15,160 nucleotides of DNA from contig JAJYSI010000025.1 of NCBI GenBank assembly GCA_021793635.1, positions 1-15,160 of the forward strand. Reading direction: 5' to 3'. This document shows, piece by piece, positions 1 through 6,339 of the stretch. The notes beneath the pieces were generated by a model. The model saw nothing but the letters and a program-made list of their open reading frames with translations, searched no databases and had not been told where the DNA came from. Both the position numbers and the translations under genes were made by a program. Source of the DNA: Bacteroidota bacterium (lineage in GTDB: Bacteria; Bacteroidota; Ignavibacteria; Ignavibacteriales; Ignavibacteriaceae). Every line of letters starts with the position of its first letter. The first letter of the stretch is position 1.

Positions 1-179
1 TTAAGATATGCAAGTTCTTATAAAATAATTTATCAAATGTTCTATTGAGAAAAAATTGGATTTTCTCATCTATCAAATAACTAAACCTTTCAAATAATTA
101 TTTTTGCAATTTTCTAATTACATTCCTATAATTGTCATGCTATTTAAAACGGTTTAACATCATTTTGAGAAGGAAAAAG

Positions 180-638
180 ATGAAAAAGCATTTATTATCA
201 ATCGTCGCAGCTTTAATTTTTATTTCTGGTCTATCATTTGCTCAAATACAAACAACAACCGGAGTAATTGGGAAAATTTTTACTAAAGCACAAGCAGATC
301 AATTATATGGTCCGGTTCTGCAATCGGTTTCGATTAATACTTCTGCTTTACAAGCACTTCTTGCTAAATCTCCTAAATACATTATGTTCAATATTATTAA
401 TGGACAATTAGTAATTTCAAGTCCACAAAGGACTGTATTATCTGGACGGATGACTACGTTAAACGCAAGTCAGCCTATGAAAGTATTCAGTACAAGTGTA
501 GTAAATCAACTTATTCAGCAAGGTAGTTCCACAACAACAAGTATTGAAATAAGGACAAACGATACATTAACAATTTCTAGTGGAGGTTCTACTGACGCTG
601 GTTCAGGAATTTGTCCCCCTTTTTGTCCTCCATATTAA
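180..638 (+). CDS. Small secreted protein with a tandem Cys-Pro-Pro tail, function unknown
   Basis: I do not recognise a characterised family. The chosen ATG at 180 follows an AAGGA-type ribosome site (about 170-174) and opens directly into a classic signal peptide (MKKHLLSIVAALIFISGLSFA, cut before Gln22). The frame stays open up to 132, but that would put a charged stretch ahead of the signal. The product is 152 aa, about 131 after cleavage. The mature part is polar, rich in Ser, Thr, Gln and Asn, with no membrane segment, so it should be periplasmic, surface-attached or released. The last residues read GSGICPPFCPPY: two Cys-Pro-Pro-aromatic units back to back and the only cysteines in the protein. 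A disulfide, a metal or heme ligand, or a processed C-terminal peptide are all conceivable; none is shown. A seven-helix membrane protein gene follows after 15 nt, then a kinase and a response regulator, so a role as ligand or accessory of that signalling set is an inference. Confidence 0.72.
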   Translation: MKKHLLSIVAALIFISGLSFAQIQTTTGVIGKIFTKAQADQLYGPVLQSVSINTSALQALLAKSPKYIMFNIINGQLVISSPQRTVLSGRMTTLNASQPMKVFSTSVVNQLIQQGSSTTTSIEIRTNDTLTISSGGSTDAGSGICPPFCPPY

Positions 639-653
639 CACTAAATTTGATCA

Positions 654-1223
654 GTGAAAATTTTTTACTTTTTAACAATATTTGATATCCTTCTCTGGAT
701 TATAGTTCCTATAAGGCAAATAAAGAAAAAATATTTTTACTATTTCCTTTTTGTTGAAGCTGCCGACTTCTTAACTTTACTTTTGCGTCTAATATTTCAT
801 TCAAGATCTAATTCTTTTTACATACCACTTTCATATTTATCATTTGTTGCAGTTTTAAATATTGATTTCGTAAAGAAATTTTGGGTGTTATTGACTTCTT
901 TTTTTGTTTTATTTTTCGTAGTTAATATTTATGTAACATTAAATCAGTTTTTTATCATTTTAAGTTTTATTCAACTTCTAATTATAATAAAATTGCTTAA
1001 AGACTTCGCATCTCTTTTCTTTAATGAAAACTTATTAAATATTTTTATCTTTGTTATAATCTTTTATGAAGTTCTTTTTGTAACTAAATTATTAAACCTT
1101 TTATTAGGTTTTGCTAATGCCTACGTTTATTTTTATATTTCTACAATATCAGAGATTCTCATTGGACTCTTCTTCTGCATTTTTAGGTCAGATGACAGCA
1201 GACTTATTCTTCAGCTTAAGTAA
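654..1223 (+). CDS. Seven-helix integral membrane protein, possible sensor or transporter subunit
   Basis: A 189-aa, extremely hydrophobic protein rich in Phe, Leu and Ile. About seven membrane helices can be picked out, near residues 3-19, 26-48, 55-69, 74-92, 96-114, 127-149 and 152-177, with short charged loops such as RQIKKK after helix 1. I see no recognisable catalytic or binding motif. The start is GTG at 654 with no clear Shine-Dalgarno sequence; it lies 15 nt after the upstream stop, so translation may be coupled. The 3' end overlaps the kinase gene by 32 nt in another frame. The layout (secreted protein, polytopic protein, kinase, regulator) suggests a membrane sensing partner of the kinase, but a processing or export role for the upstream secreted protein is equally possible. 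DNA here is visibly more AT-rich than most of the window, which can follow from the hydrophobic codons alone. Confidence 0.7.
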   Translation: MKIFYFLTIFDILLWIIVPIRQIKKKYFYYFLFVEAADFLTLLLRLIFHSRSNSFYIPLSYLSFVAVLNIDFVKKFWVLLTSFFVLFFVVNIYVTLNQFFIILSFIQLLIIIKLLKDFASLFFNENLLNIFIFVIIFYEVLFVTKLLNLLLGFANAYVYFYISTISEILIGLFFCIFRSDDSRLILQLK

Positions 1224-2388
1224 CCCGCTTATTTTCTCGATACTACTTGTTTTTATAGTACTCGCATTAATATTTATATTTTATAAGTATACTGTGCTGC
1301 CGATGCGTACGCATTTTGATGCGGAGAAGCTGGATATAAAGTTGCAGTATGCACAATTAATGGCTGCATTTGCAGAAGCTGATCCTGATCCGGTTTTCCG
1401 TTTTGATGAGACCGGTAAAATAACCATGTCAAATGAAGCTGGAACAAATCTGCTTCATAATTCCCAGCAAAAAAATAAAAATATCAACCTGCTTATCCCT
1501 GAAGTTGCCAGCTTTGATCCTAACTCATGCATTAAAGAAGGCAAGACGATGGACGTTGTTTCAAAGATAAAGGATAAATATTATAAGTTTACATTAACCG
1601 GTTTGCCGGAAATGAAAATCGGACAAATTTACGGAAGTGATATTACGGAATTAAAATTAGCGGAAGATAAATTAAAGCTTGCATTAAAAAAGGCTGAAGA
1701 ATCTGAAAAAATCAAATCTTATTTTCTTGCACAGATGTCCCATGAAATTAGATCTCCTCTTACCGCTGTCCTCGGATTTAATTCAATTATAAAAGATGAA
1801 ATTGCTGAGAATGTAACGGAGAATCTTGAATTCGCTTTTAATGCAATTGATAAGAGCGGCAGAAGATTAACAAGAACAATCGATCAGCTTTTAAATATGG
1901 CAAACCTTCAGACCGGCGGTTACGAGCCTAAGTTTGAGGCAGTTGATGTTCAAAGGCTGATTGAAAACATAATGGAGGAATATAGCCCCGATATATTCTC
2001 TAAAAATCTAAAATTTATATTTGAACCTAAGGTCCAGGATAAATTTGTCCGGATTGATAAATACGGACTCACCCAGATTTTGGAAAGCATAATTGATAAT
2101 GCAATAAAATATTCAAACAGAGGAGAAATTAAGATAACATTTAGCAGAACCAAAGAAGGTAAAAAGTACGTCTCGGTTACCGATACGGGTATTGGTATGT
2201 CTAAGGAATATGTTAATGATCTTTTTAAGCCGTTTACTCAGGAAGTGATGGGATATAACAGACCGTTTGAAGGTAACGGGCTTGGACTGGCTCTTAGTAA
2301 AAAATATGCAGAGCTTAACAATATTGATATTTTAGTTGACAGTGAAAAGAATGTTGGATCTGTCTTTACAATTTTATTTAATGAATGA
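1192..2388 (+). CDS. PAS-domain sensor histidine kinase
   Basis: A 398-aa membrane-bound two-component kinase that autophosphorylates a histidine and passes the phosphate to a response regulator. One N-terminal helix (about 13-32) is followed by a PAS-like domain (about 50-152), a coiled linker (155-178), and the dimerisation domain with H-box MSHEIRSPL (His184). The ATPase domain has the N-box DNAIKYS (Asn303), G1 DTGIGM (331-336), F-box FKPF (345-348) and G2 GNGLGLALS (361-369), so all catalytic blocks are present. ATG 1192 has an AGG four bases upstream; a longer reading from TTG 1111 has no ribosome site and adds an implausible N-terminus. The gene begins inside the end of the membrane-protein gene, and its stop overlaps an ATG (ATGA at 2385) of the regulator frame. 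The signal is unknown; with only one helix of its own, sensing may depend on the upstream membrane protein. Confidence 0.93.
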   Translation: MTADLFFSLSNPLIFSILLVFIVLALIFIFYKYTVLPMRTHFDAEKLDIKLQYAQLMAAFAEADPDPVFRFDETGKITMSNEAGTNLLHNSQQKNKNINLLIPEVASFDPNSCIKEGKTMDVVSKIKDKYYKFTLTGLPEMKIGQIYGSDITELKLAEDKLKLALKKAEESEKIKSYFLAQMSHEIRSPLTAVLGFNSIIKDEIAENVTENLEFAFNAIDKSGRRLTRTIDQLLNMANLQTGGYEPKFEAVDVQRLIENIMEEYSPDIFSKNLKFIFEPKVQDKFVRIDKYGLTQILESIIDNAIKYSNRGEIKITFSRTKEGKKYVSVTDTGIGMSKEYVNDLFKPFTQEVMGYNRPFEGNGLGLALSKKYAELNNIDILVDSEKNVGSVFTILFNE

Positions 2389-2402
2389 CCGGAGAATTTA
2401 CG

Positions 2403-2798
2403 ATGTCGGAAGCTAACGCTGAACAGAAACCTAAATTATTAATTACAGAAGATGATTTTGAAAATCAGAAATTTTTGGAAATGTTTTTGAAAAGGAATTT
2501 TGAAGTTGATATTTGCGATTCCGAACAATCATTTTATGAACATTTAAAGAAGAAAAAGTTTGACGTAATCTTAATGGATATTTCACTGCGCGGCAATAAA
2601 AACGGACTTGAACTTACAAGCGAATTAAAAAAGATGTCCGGCTACGAAAAGATTCCTGTCGTCTGTTTATCTGCTCATGCATTCAAAAAGGACAGGGATA
2701 ATGCCATAAATGCCGGTGTTGATGTTTTTCTTACAAAACCTGTAGAGAATAAAATTTTATTGAATACATTGCTGGAAGCCGTCACTAAGAGTAAGTAG
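2403..2798 (+). CDS. Single-domain response regulator (CheY-like receiver)
   Basis: A 131-aa receiver domain with no output domain. Acidic pocket residues are Glu16 and Asp17 (TEDD), the phospho-acceptor is Asp59 (VILMDISL), the switch Ser is Ser90 (VVCLSAH) and the conserved Lys is Lys112 (LTKPVE). It is the likely partner of the kinase just upstream and would act by protein contact or as a phosphorelay step rather than by DNA binding. I prefer ATG 2403 because GGAG lies eight bases before it (2391-2394). The frame is also open from ATG 2385, which overlaps the kinase stop in an ATGA arrangement and would add six residues. The TAG stop at 2796-2798 lies two bases before the inverted repeat that starts at 2800. 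Confidence 0.93.
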   Translation: MSEANAEQKPKLLITEDDFENQKFLEMFLKRNFEVDICDSEQSFYEHLKKKKFDVILMDISLRGNKNGLELTSELKKMSGYEKIPVVCLSAHAFKKDRDNAINAGVDVFLTKPVENKILLNTLLEAVTKSK

Positions 2799-2799
2799 T

Positions 2800-2821
2800 A
2801 GGTAGAAATTAGTAAATAGTA
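2800..2821 (+). repeat. Left terminal inverted repeat of the four-helix-bundle unit
   Basis: Reads AGGTAGAAATTAGTAA, then A, then TAGTA. It pairs with 3279-3300 with one mismatch at position 17. Reading inward, it has stop codons in all three frames (TAG at 2803, TAG at 2810, TAG at 2817). A related motif, AGTAAGTAGTA, sits just outside it at 2790-2800 and resembles AGTAAATAGTA within the arm. Confidence 0.8.
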
Positions 2822-2875
2822 AATGGATTAGTCTGCAAAATTTATTAATTGAAAATAAATTTAAGGAGCTATAAA

Positions 2876-3247
2876 ATGGAATATCGGGGATTTAGAGATC
2901 TGATTGTTTATAAGGTATCATTTAAAACTGCTGTCGAAATCTTTGACTTATCTAAGACATTTCCAAGGGAAGAACGTTATGATTTGGTAGATCAAATTAG
3001 GCGTTCGTCCCGTTCAGTTCCAGCTAATATTGCAGAAGCATGGTACAAAAGAAGATATGAAAAAGCTTTTGTTAATAAGCTTACCGATGCGGCAGGTGAG
3101 GCGGGAGAAACTGAAGTTTGGTTGGATTTTTCCTTATGTCACGAATATATTCCAAATACTAAATACGAATATTTCATTGGTAAGTATTCCGAAATAGGTA
3201 AAATGCTAAGCAGTATGATGAACAATCCAGGTAAGTTTTGTCATTAA
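2876..3247 (+). CDS. Four helix bundle protein (23S rRNA-intervening-sequence protein family)
   Basis: A 123-aa helical protein that matches the S23/IVP four-helix-bundle family (TIGR02436 type) along its length. The family hallmarks are FRDLIVYK at residues 6-13, the kinked FDLSKTFP segment, and the signature QIRRSSRSVPANIAE, which normally continues into a G/R-rich turn. Such proteins form small multimers, and the fold is shared with the Avd accessory protein of diversity-generating retroelements; no reverse transcriptase or variable repeat is present here. Biochemical role is unknown. ATG 2876 has a strong AAGGAG at 2863-2868 with seven bases of spacing; the frame is open from TTG 2849, but that start has no ribosome site. 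The gene is the only cargo of a unit bounded by inverted repeats. Confidence 0.9.
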   Translation: MEYRGFRDLIVYKVSFKTAVEIFDLSKTFPREERYDLVDQIRRSSRSVPANIAEAWYKRRYEKAFVNKLTDAAGEAGETEVWLDFSLCHEYIPNTKYEYFIGKYSEIGKMLSSMMNNPGKFCH

Positions 3248-3278
3248 TTTTATTTTTCTACCATTAGTTTAAATTACA

Positions 3279-3300
3279 TACTACTTACTAATTTCTACCT
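3279..3300 (-). repeat. Right terminal inverted repeat of the four-helix-bundle unit
   Basis: On the - strand it reads AGGTAGAAATTAGTAA, then G, then TAGTA, matching the left arm at 21 of 22 positions. The first codons read from outside are AGG TAG: these are the last Arg codon and the stop codon of the - strand barrel gene ending at 3295, so that gene terminates inside the repeat. Confidence 0.8.
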
Positions 3301-4338
3301 TCTAAATTTTGGTTCTTCCAGTGTAAGTATAAGAGAAATACGATGGGTGTCCGGTAGTCTTTCAAGATCAGATTGACTGAATCGGGCGAATGAATAATCA
3401 ATATTTAGTTTGGGCAGCTTAATTCCCGCACCAATGGTAAATTGTTTTACGTCGTTATAACCTGCACGCACCATAAATATATTTTTGAAGTTGTATTCGA
3501 ATCCTGCGTGAGCATCAAAACTAACCGGACCGACATGAAACTCCGAAGCATATTCTCTGTTTTCAAATCTTATATCGATGTCTGCTGCAGGCATTATGGT
3601 TCCAAAAAGAAAATTAAAATGGTAAGCAGCTCCAACTTTTGCAGTAGGGGTGACGAGTTCGTTTCTGCCGGTACTCCAGGCTACAATTGTTGTTGTTATA
3701 TCCTGAAGATTTGCACCGAGAGAGAAATCCTTAAATGGTTTATACAAGGCGGCAACGTCGAAGCCAATTCCGTAAGCGTTGTATTCGGCAATGCTTCTAT
3801 AAATTAATTTTACATTTGCGCCTAAATCCAGCTTGTCGGAATATTTTTTAGCTAAAGAAAAATAAAAAGCCCAATCCTGGTCGCTGAATTCAGTTATTTT
3901 GCTGTAGTCCAATCCTGCTGCAGGGTCATTAATAAAATTGGGATCAGAAACAGGCTGCCCTGTATTTTTATCGATTAAAGCATTTCGGGTATCTGGGATT
4001 CCGTCAACTCCAAGACGCATTATGCTTAAACCGAAGCTCATATCTTTGCCGTAAGGAAGAGCGACACCGGCATAATCATAATTTACAAGGCTGCCGAAGC
4101 GTTCCTCATGCATTAATGAGATTTCTGGATAATTGATTTGCACTAATCCGGCAGGATTATAATACCCGGCAGTTACATCATTTGCAACAGCAACGAAAGC
4201 GCCGCCCATTCCGAGAGGTCTTCCTCCAATTCCTATTGCCATAAACTCCCCGGCATACTTGCCAACGACTGTTTGAGAAAATAAATTCGGGATGCATAAT
4301 AAAGATGCAAAAATAAGTAGCAATATTTTTTTAGGCAT
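3295..4338 (-). CDS. PorV/PorQ-family outer-membrane beta-barrel protein
   Basis: A 347-aa protein with a signal peptide (MPKKILLLIFASLLCIPNLFS, cut before Gln22). Alternating hydrophobic and polar strands run to the end, typical of a FadL-like barrel. The N-terminal block with FMAIGIGGRPLGMGGAFVAV and GYYNPAGL is the hallmark of the PorV/PorQ family: a plug-like segment followed by the Asn-Pro-Ala-Gly motif. PorV shuttles and anchors type IX secretion cargo in Bacteroidota, but many paralogues have other or unknown roles, so I claim the family only. The start at 4338 has a weak GGGAAA upstream. The gene reads toward the response regulator, and its last Arg codon and TAG stop are supplied by the right inverted repeat of the four-helix-bundle unit, so the native C-terminus may have been changed by that insertion. 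Confidence 0.88.
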   Translation of the reverse strand: MPKKILLLIFASLLCIPNLFSQTVVGKYAGEFMAIGIGGRPLGMGGAFVAVANDVTAGYYNPAGLVQINYPEISLMHEERFGSLVNYDYAGVALPYGKDMSFGLSIMRLGVDGIPDTRNALIDKNTGQPVSDPNFINDPAAGLDYSKITEFSDQDWAFYFSLAKKYSDKLDLGANVKLIYRSIAEYNAYGIGFDVAALYKPFKDFSLGANLQDITTTIVAWSTGRNELVTPTAKVGAAYHFNFLFGTIMPAADIDIRFENREYASEFHVGPVSFDAHAGFEYNFKNIFMVRAGYNDVKQFTIGAGIKLPKLNIDYSFARFSQSDLERLPDTHRISLILTLEEPKFRR

Positions 4339-4445
4339 TAATGGAGTTTCCCATCATTATGTGTCTTAAAGTCTGTGTAAAAAATTGGTAAATTGAAATT
4401 GAAAGTCAATGCAAATCATTCTAATAATTTTCTTTTTTCCGTATC

Positions 4446-4478
4446 AGACACCCAATGAATTAAAAACATTGGGTGTCT
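4446..4478 (-). terminator. Strong stem-loop after gpmA
   Basis: A perfect 12-bp stem (AGACACCCAATG at 4446-4457 with CATTGGGTGTCT at 4467-4478) and a 9-nt loop, 16 nt past the gpmA stop. On the gpmA strand the sequence after it is A-rich (GATACGGAAAAAAG) rather than U-rich, so it is not a textbook intrinsic terminator. It may end or protect the 3' end of the gpmA message. A modest T-run follows only on the + strand. Confidence 0.6.
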
Positions 4479-4494
4479 TTGGTTTTCCATACTT

Positions 4495-5247
4495 TTATTT
4501 ACCGGCTTTACCTTGATTAGCAACTGCCTGAGCTTTTTTAGCTATCTCTTCTGCGTTGCCAAGGTAATAATGTTTAATCGGCTTCAGCTTTTCATCAAGT
4601 TCATAAACAAGCGGAGTCCCGGTTGGAATATTTAATTCAACAATTTCTTCATCCGGAATATTATCAAGATATTTTACCAGCGCTCTAAGACTGTTGCCGT
4701 GCGCAGCAATAATTACTCTTTTTCCTTCTTTAACAAGCGGAGCGATTCTTTGTTCCCAGTAAGGGACAAAACGTGCTACGGTATCTTTGAGGCATTCGGT
4801 TAATGGAAGCTCGGATTCGCTTAGACTTTTATAGCGTGGATCGTTACCGGGATAACGCGGATCGTTCTTTTCTAATTTTGGCGGCTGGATATCGTAGCTT
4901 CTTCGCCATATATGAACCTGGTCATTACCAAACTTTGCGGCAGTTTCGGCTTTATTCAATCCTTGAAGCGCACCGTAATGACGTTCATTCAATCGCCAAG
5001 AGCGCTCAACCGGAATCCACATTAAATCCAATTCATCAAGCGTAATCCATAATGTTCTTATGGCTCTCTTTAGAACAGAAGTGAATGCTAAATCAAAAAC
5101 AAATCCTACGCTTTTCAAAAGCTTGCCTGCATTCGTCGCTTCTTTAATTCCTTGCTCTGATAAATCAACGTCTGTCCATCCGGTAAAACGATTCTCTTTA
5201 TTCCATGTACTTTCGCCATGCCTTAATAAAACAATTTTGTAACTCAT
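4495..5247 (-). CDS. gpmA: 2,3-bisphosphoglycerate-dependent phosphoglycerate mutase
   Basis: Interconverts 3- and 2-phosphoglycerate in glycolysis and gluconeogenesis in the cytoplasm through a phosphohistidine intermediate. The 250-aa length fits the family. The N-terminal motif [10 protein letters not shown] holds Arg9 and the phospho-acceptor His10. FTGW is at 21-24, Arg61 follows in VLKRAIRT, Glu88 lies in [12 protein letters not shown], and the second catalytic His183 lies in [11 protein letters not shown]. All residues expected for the dPGM type (not the metal-dependent iPGM) are present. ATG 5247 has AGGAG with good spacing. A Bacteroidota-type promoter match lies at 5295-5325 and a stem-loop follows the stop. 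The gene appears to be transcribed alone. Confidence 0.97.
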   Translation of the reverse strand: MSYKIVLLRHGESTWNKENRFTGWTDVDLSEQGIKEATNAGKLLKSVGFVFDLAFTSVLKRAIRTLWITLDELDLMWIPVERSWRLNERHYGALQGLNKAETAAKFGNDQVHIWRRSYDIQPPKLEKNDPRYPGNDPRYKSLSESELPLTECLKDTVARFVPYWEQRIAPLVKEGKRVIIAAHGNSLRALVKYLDNIPDEEIVELNIPTGTPLVYELDEKLKPIKHYYLGNAEEIAKKAQAVANQGKAGK

Positions 5248-5294
5248 TTATATTCTCCTAAAAAATAATTTATAAAACTTCCCTGTTTTAATTG

Positions 5295-5325
5295 CAAAAA
5301 TAGCCAATGGATTTTCCCGAATCAA
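5295..5325 (-). promoter_or_regulatory. Candidate Bacteroidota-type promoter for gpmA
   Basis: On the - strand, TTG (5323-5325), 20 nt, then TATTTTTG (5295-5302), a full match to the TAnnTTTG -7 box of Bacteroidota. It lies about 48 nt upstream of the gpmA ATG. The call rests on consensus and spacing only. Confidence 0.5.
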
Positions 5326-5332
5326 AATAATT

Positions 5333-5362
5333 TTGAGTAAAGAATCGCCGGGATTATTTTTA
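5333..5362 (+). promoter_or_regulatory. Candidate promoter for the small exported protein gene
   Basis: TTG (5333-5335), 19 nt, then TATTTTTA (5355-5362), seven of eight positions of the TAnnTTTG box. It is divergent from, and adjacent to, the gpmA promoter. It would give a leader of roughly 45-50 nt before ATG 5417. Confidence 0.4.
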
Positions 5363-5416
5363 GGGTAAGGTTTAACTAAAATTCTGTAAACTTTAACAAA
5401 GAAGTGAGGGATTCAG

Positions 5417-5776
5417 ATGAAAACTTTAACGTTGTTTGTTCTTTTGTTTTTGCCGGTTTCATTTTCAAATTCGCAGACAAAAATTGAAACTGATATCGAC
5501 ACGGCTTACCAGAACGCAAAGAAAGGCGTCTATTGGGCGCTTTCAAATATACCCGAAAAGAAATTGAAGCTTGAAAACGATCTGGTTGTCAACGACAAGC
5601 TTTGTGCTTCAGTTAAACTTGACAAAGAGATAAATGGAATAAGAGTTGTCTCGGTAGGGTTTAACGGTTCGAATGAAGTAACAATAAAAATTTTCAAGTC
5701 GTTCGATAACCTTGCAAAGGAAGGATATCTAAAAGGCTATAAAATGGAAGAGCTTGACTTGCCTAAGAAAAAATAA
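5417..5776 (+). CDS. Small exported protein, function unknown
   Basis: A 119-aa protein I do not recognise. The ATG has GAGGG six bases upstream. The N-terminus is a signal peptide (MKTLTLFVLLFLPVSFSNS, cut before Gln20). No lipobox cysteine is present in it, so it should be a soluble periplasmic protein. The mature part of about 100 residues is charged and Lys-rich. It starts with a likely amphipathic helix (TDIDTAYQNAKKGVYWALSNI), then alternating strands, with a single Cys in NDKLCASVKL and a Lys-rich end (LPKKK). The gene diverges from gpmA and is convergent with the Rrf2 regulator gene, with only 10 nt between the two stop codons. Nothing nearby suggests a role. Confidence 0.75.
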   Translation: MKTLTLFVLLFLPVSFSNSQTKIETDIDTAYQNAKKGVYWALSNIPEKKLKLENDLVVNDKLCASVKLDKEINGIRVVSVGFNGSNEVTIKIFKSFDNLAKEGYLKGYKMEELDLPKKK

Positions 5777-5786
5777 GATAGAAATT

Positions 5787-6272
5787 TTATGAGAAGCTGT
5801 TGGTAAATTTCTTTTCAACATTAAGAGCGAAGCTGTTTGCGAGAGAATTTACTTCTGTCTCGGTTCCGATAAGATCTTTCAGCGTAATTTTTCCAAGAAC
5901 ATTATCGAGCATCGATTGTACGGTTCTCCAAAGAGAACGAATTGAACAATCGATAGAATGCGTGCAAATTAATTCTGCACCGGAATGATCGGCACAGAAA
6001 TCTGCTTCGAATAATTTACCGCCGAGTGCAGCAAGAACTTCGCTGATTATAATCTGGTCTGCAGGTCTTGCTAATTTATAGCCGCCGGTTTGACCGCGCG
6101 AGCTTTCTATAAAACCGCCAAGACGTAATGCTCTAAGCAGCTTTCCGGCATTTGCTTCGGATAATCCTTCCAATTGACTGATTTCAGGAATTGTTAATCC
6201 GTTTGGAGATTTTGCTTTGCTTATTCTAAGCAGACATCTCAAACCATATTCTTCTTGCGCACTGAATTTCAT
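5787..6272 (-). CDS. Rrf2-family transcriptional regulator, likely Fe-S sensing
   Basis: A 161-aa winged-helix protein of the Rrf2 (IscR/SufR-like) family. The N-terminus MKFSAQEEYGLRCLLRI is the classic Rrf2 opening. The helix-turn-helix spans about residues 27-50, and the wing ends in SSRGQTGGYKLARP. Three cysteines that could bind a cluster are at 93, 103 and 109 (C-x9-C-x5-C), in the region that carries C-x5-C-x5-C in IscR. Position next to the suf genes makes it the obvious regulator of that operon, but no operator is identified. It lies beyond the terminator-like hairpin after the bacilliredoxin gene, 76 nt from that stop, so it may be read at lower level or from its own promoter. The ribosome site is weak (GAG directly before ATG). 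Confidence 0.9.
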   Translation of the reverse strand: MKFSAQEEYGLRCLLRISKAKSPNGLTIPEISQLEGLSEANAGKLLRALRLGGFIESSRGQTGGYKLARPADQIIISEVLAALGGKLFEADFCADHSGAELICTHSIDCSIRSLWRTVQSMLDNVLGKITLKDLIGTETEVNSLANSFALNVEKKFTNSFS

Positions 6273-6312
6273 CTCAAATATTTAATTATAAAATTTAGTT
6301 TATTAAAAGCAC

Positions 6313-6339
6313 GGCTGCATGTTTTAATCTCATGCAGCC
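6313..6339 (-). terminator. Intrinsic terminator-like hairpin at the end of the suf operon
   Basis: A perfect 9-bp stem, GGCTGCATG (6313-6321) with CATGCAGCC (6331-6339), and a 9-nt loop, starting 9 nt after the bacilliredoxin stop. On the - strand it is followed by GTGCTTTTAATA, a short U-run. It probably ends most suf transcripts before the Rrf2 gene. Confidence 0.65.

Larger units (their letters stand above)
2800..3300. mobile_element. Inverted-repeat-bounded four-helix-bundle unit (IVS-like element)
   Basis: A 501-bp unit: one small gene (2876-3247) between terminal inverted repeats of 22 bp that match at 21 positions. It lies exactly between the 3' ends of two convergent genes. This is the architecture of intervening sequences in some bacterial 23S rRNA genes, where an ORF of this same protein family sits in the loop of a long stem; here there is no rRNA sequence around it. 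I see no target duplication and no transposase, so mobility would have to come in trans and is inferred, not shown. Confidence 0.55.

Noticed and set aside
99..106. TATTTTTG as promoter of the first gene
   Set aside because: The -7 box matches, but no TTG lies 19-21 nt upstream, and the region is so AT-rich that a match by chance is likely.
180..638. AgrD- or bacteriocin-like precursor peptide
   Set aside because: It has a normal Sec signal and a 130-residue mature body, with no double-Gly leader or AgrB-like partner; kept only as a loose analogy.
1111..1191. Longer N-terminus for the histidine kinase from TTG 1111
   Set aside because: No ribosome site, rare start codon and a deep overlap with the membrane-protein gene; ATG 1192 leads straight into a proper membrane helix.
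2849..2875. TTG start for the four-helix-bundle protein
   Set aside because: ATG 2876 has a strong AAGGAG at ideal distance and matches the usual family N-terminus.
2876..3247. Avd protein of a diversity-generating retroelement
   Set aside because: The fold is shared, but there is no reverse transcriptase, template repeat or variable repeat nearby, and the sequence signature fits the S23/IVP family.
2800..3300. 23S rRNA fragment around the IVS-like unit
   Set aside because: Flanking sequence is protein-coding on both sides; no rRNA-like stretch is visible.
3442..3807. 121-codon + strand frame opposite the barrel-protein gene
   Set aside because: Shadow of a clear signal-peptide barrel protein; Cys- and Ser-rich nonsense composition.
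4803..5242. Open frames on the + strand opposite gpmA
   Set aside because: They are antisense to a highly conserved enzyme, have no ribosome sites and no recognisable content.
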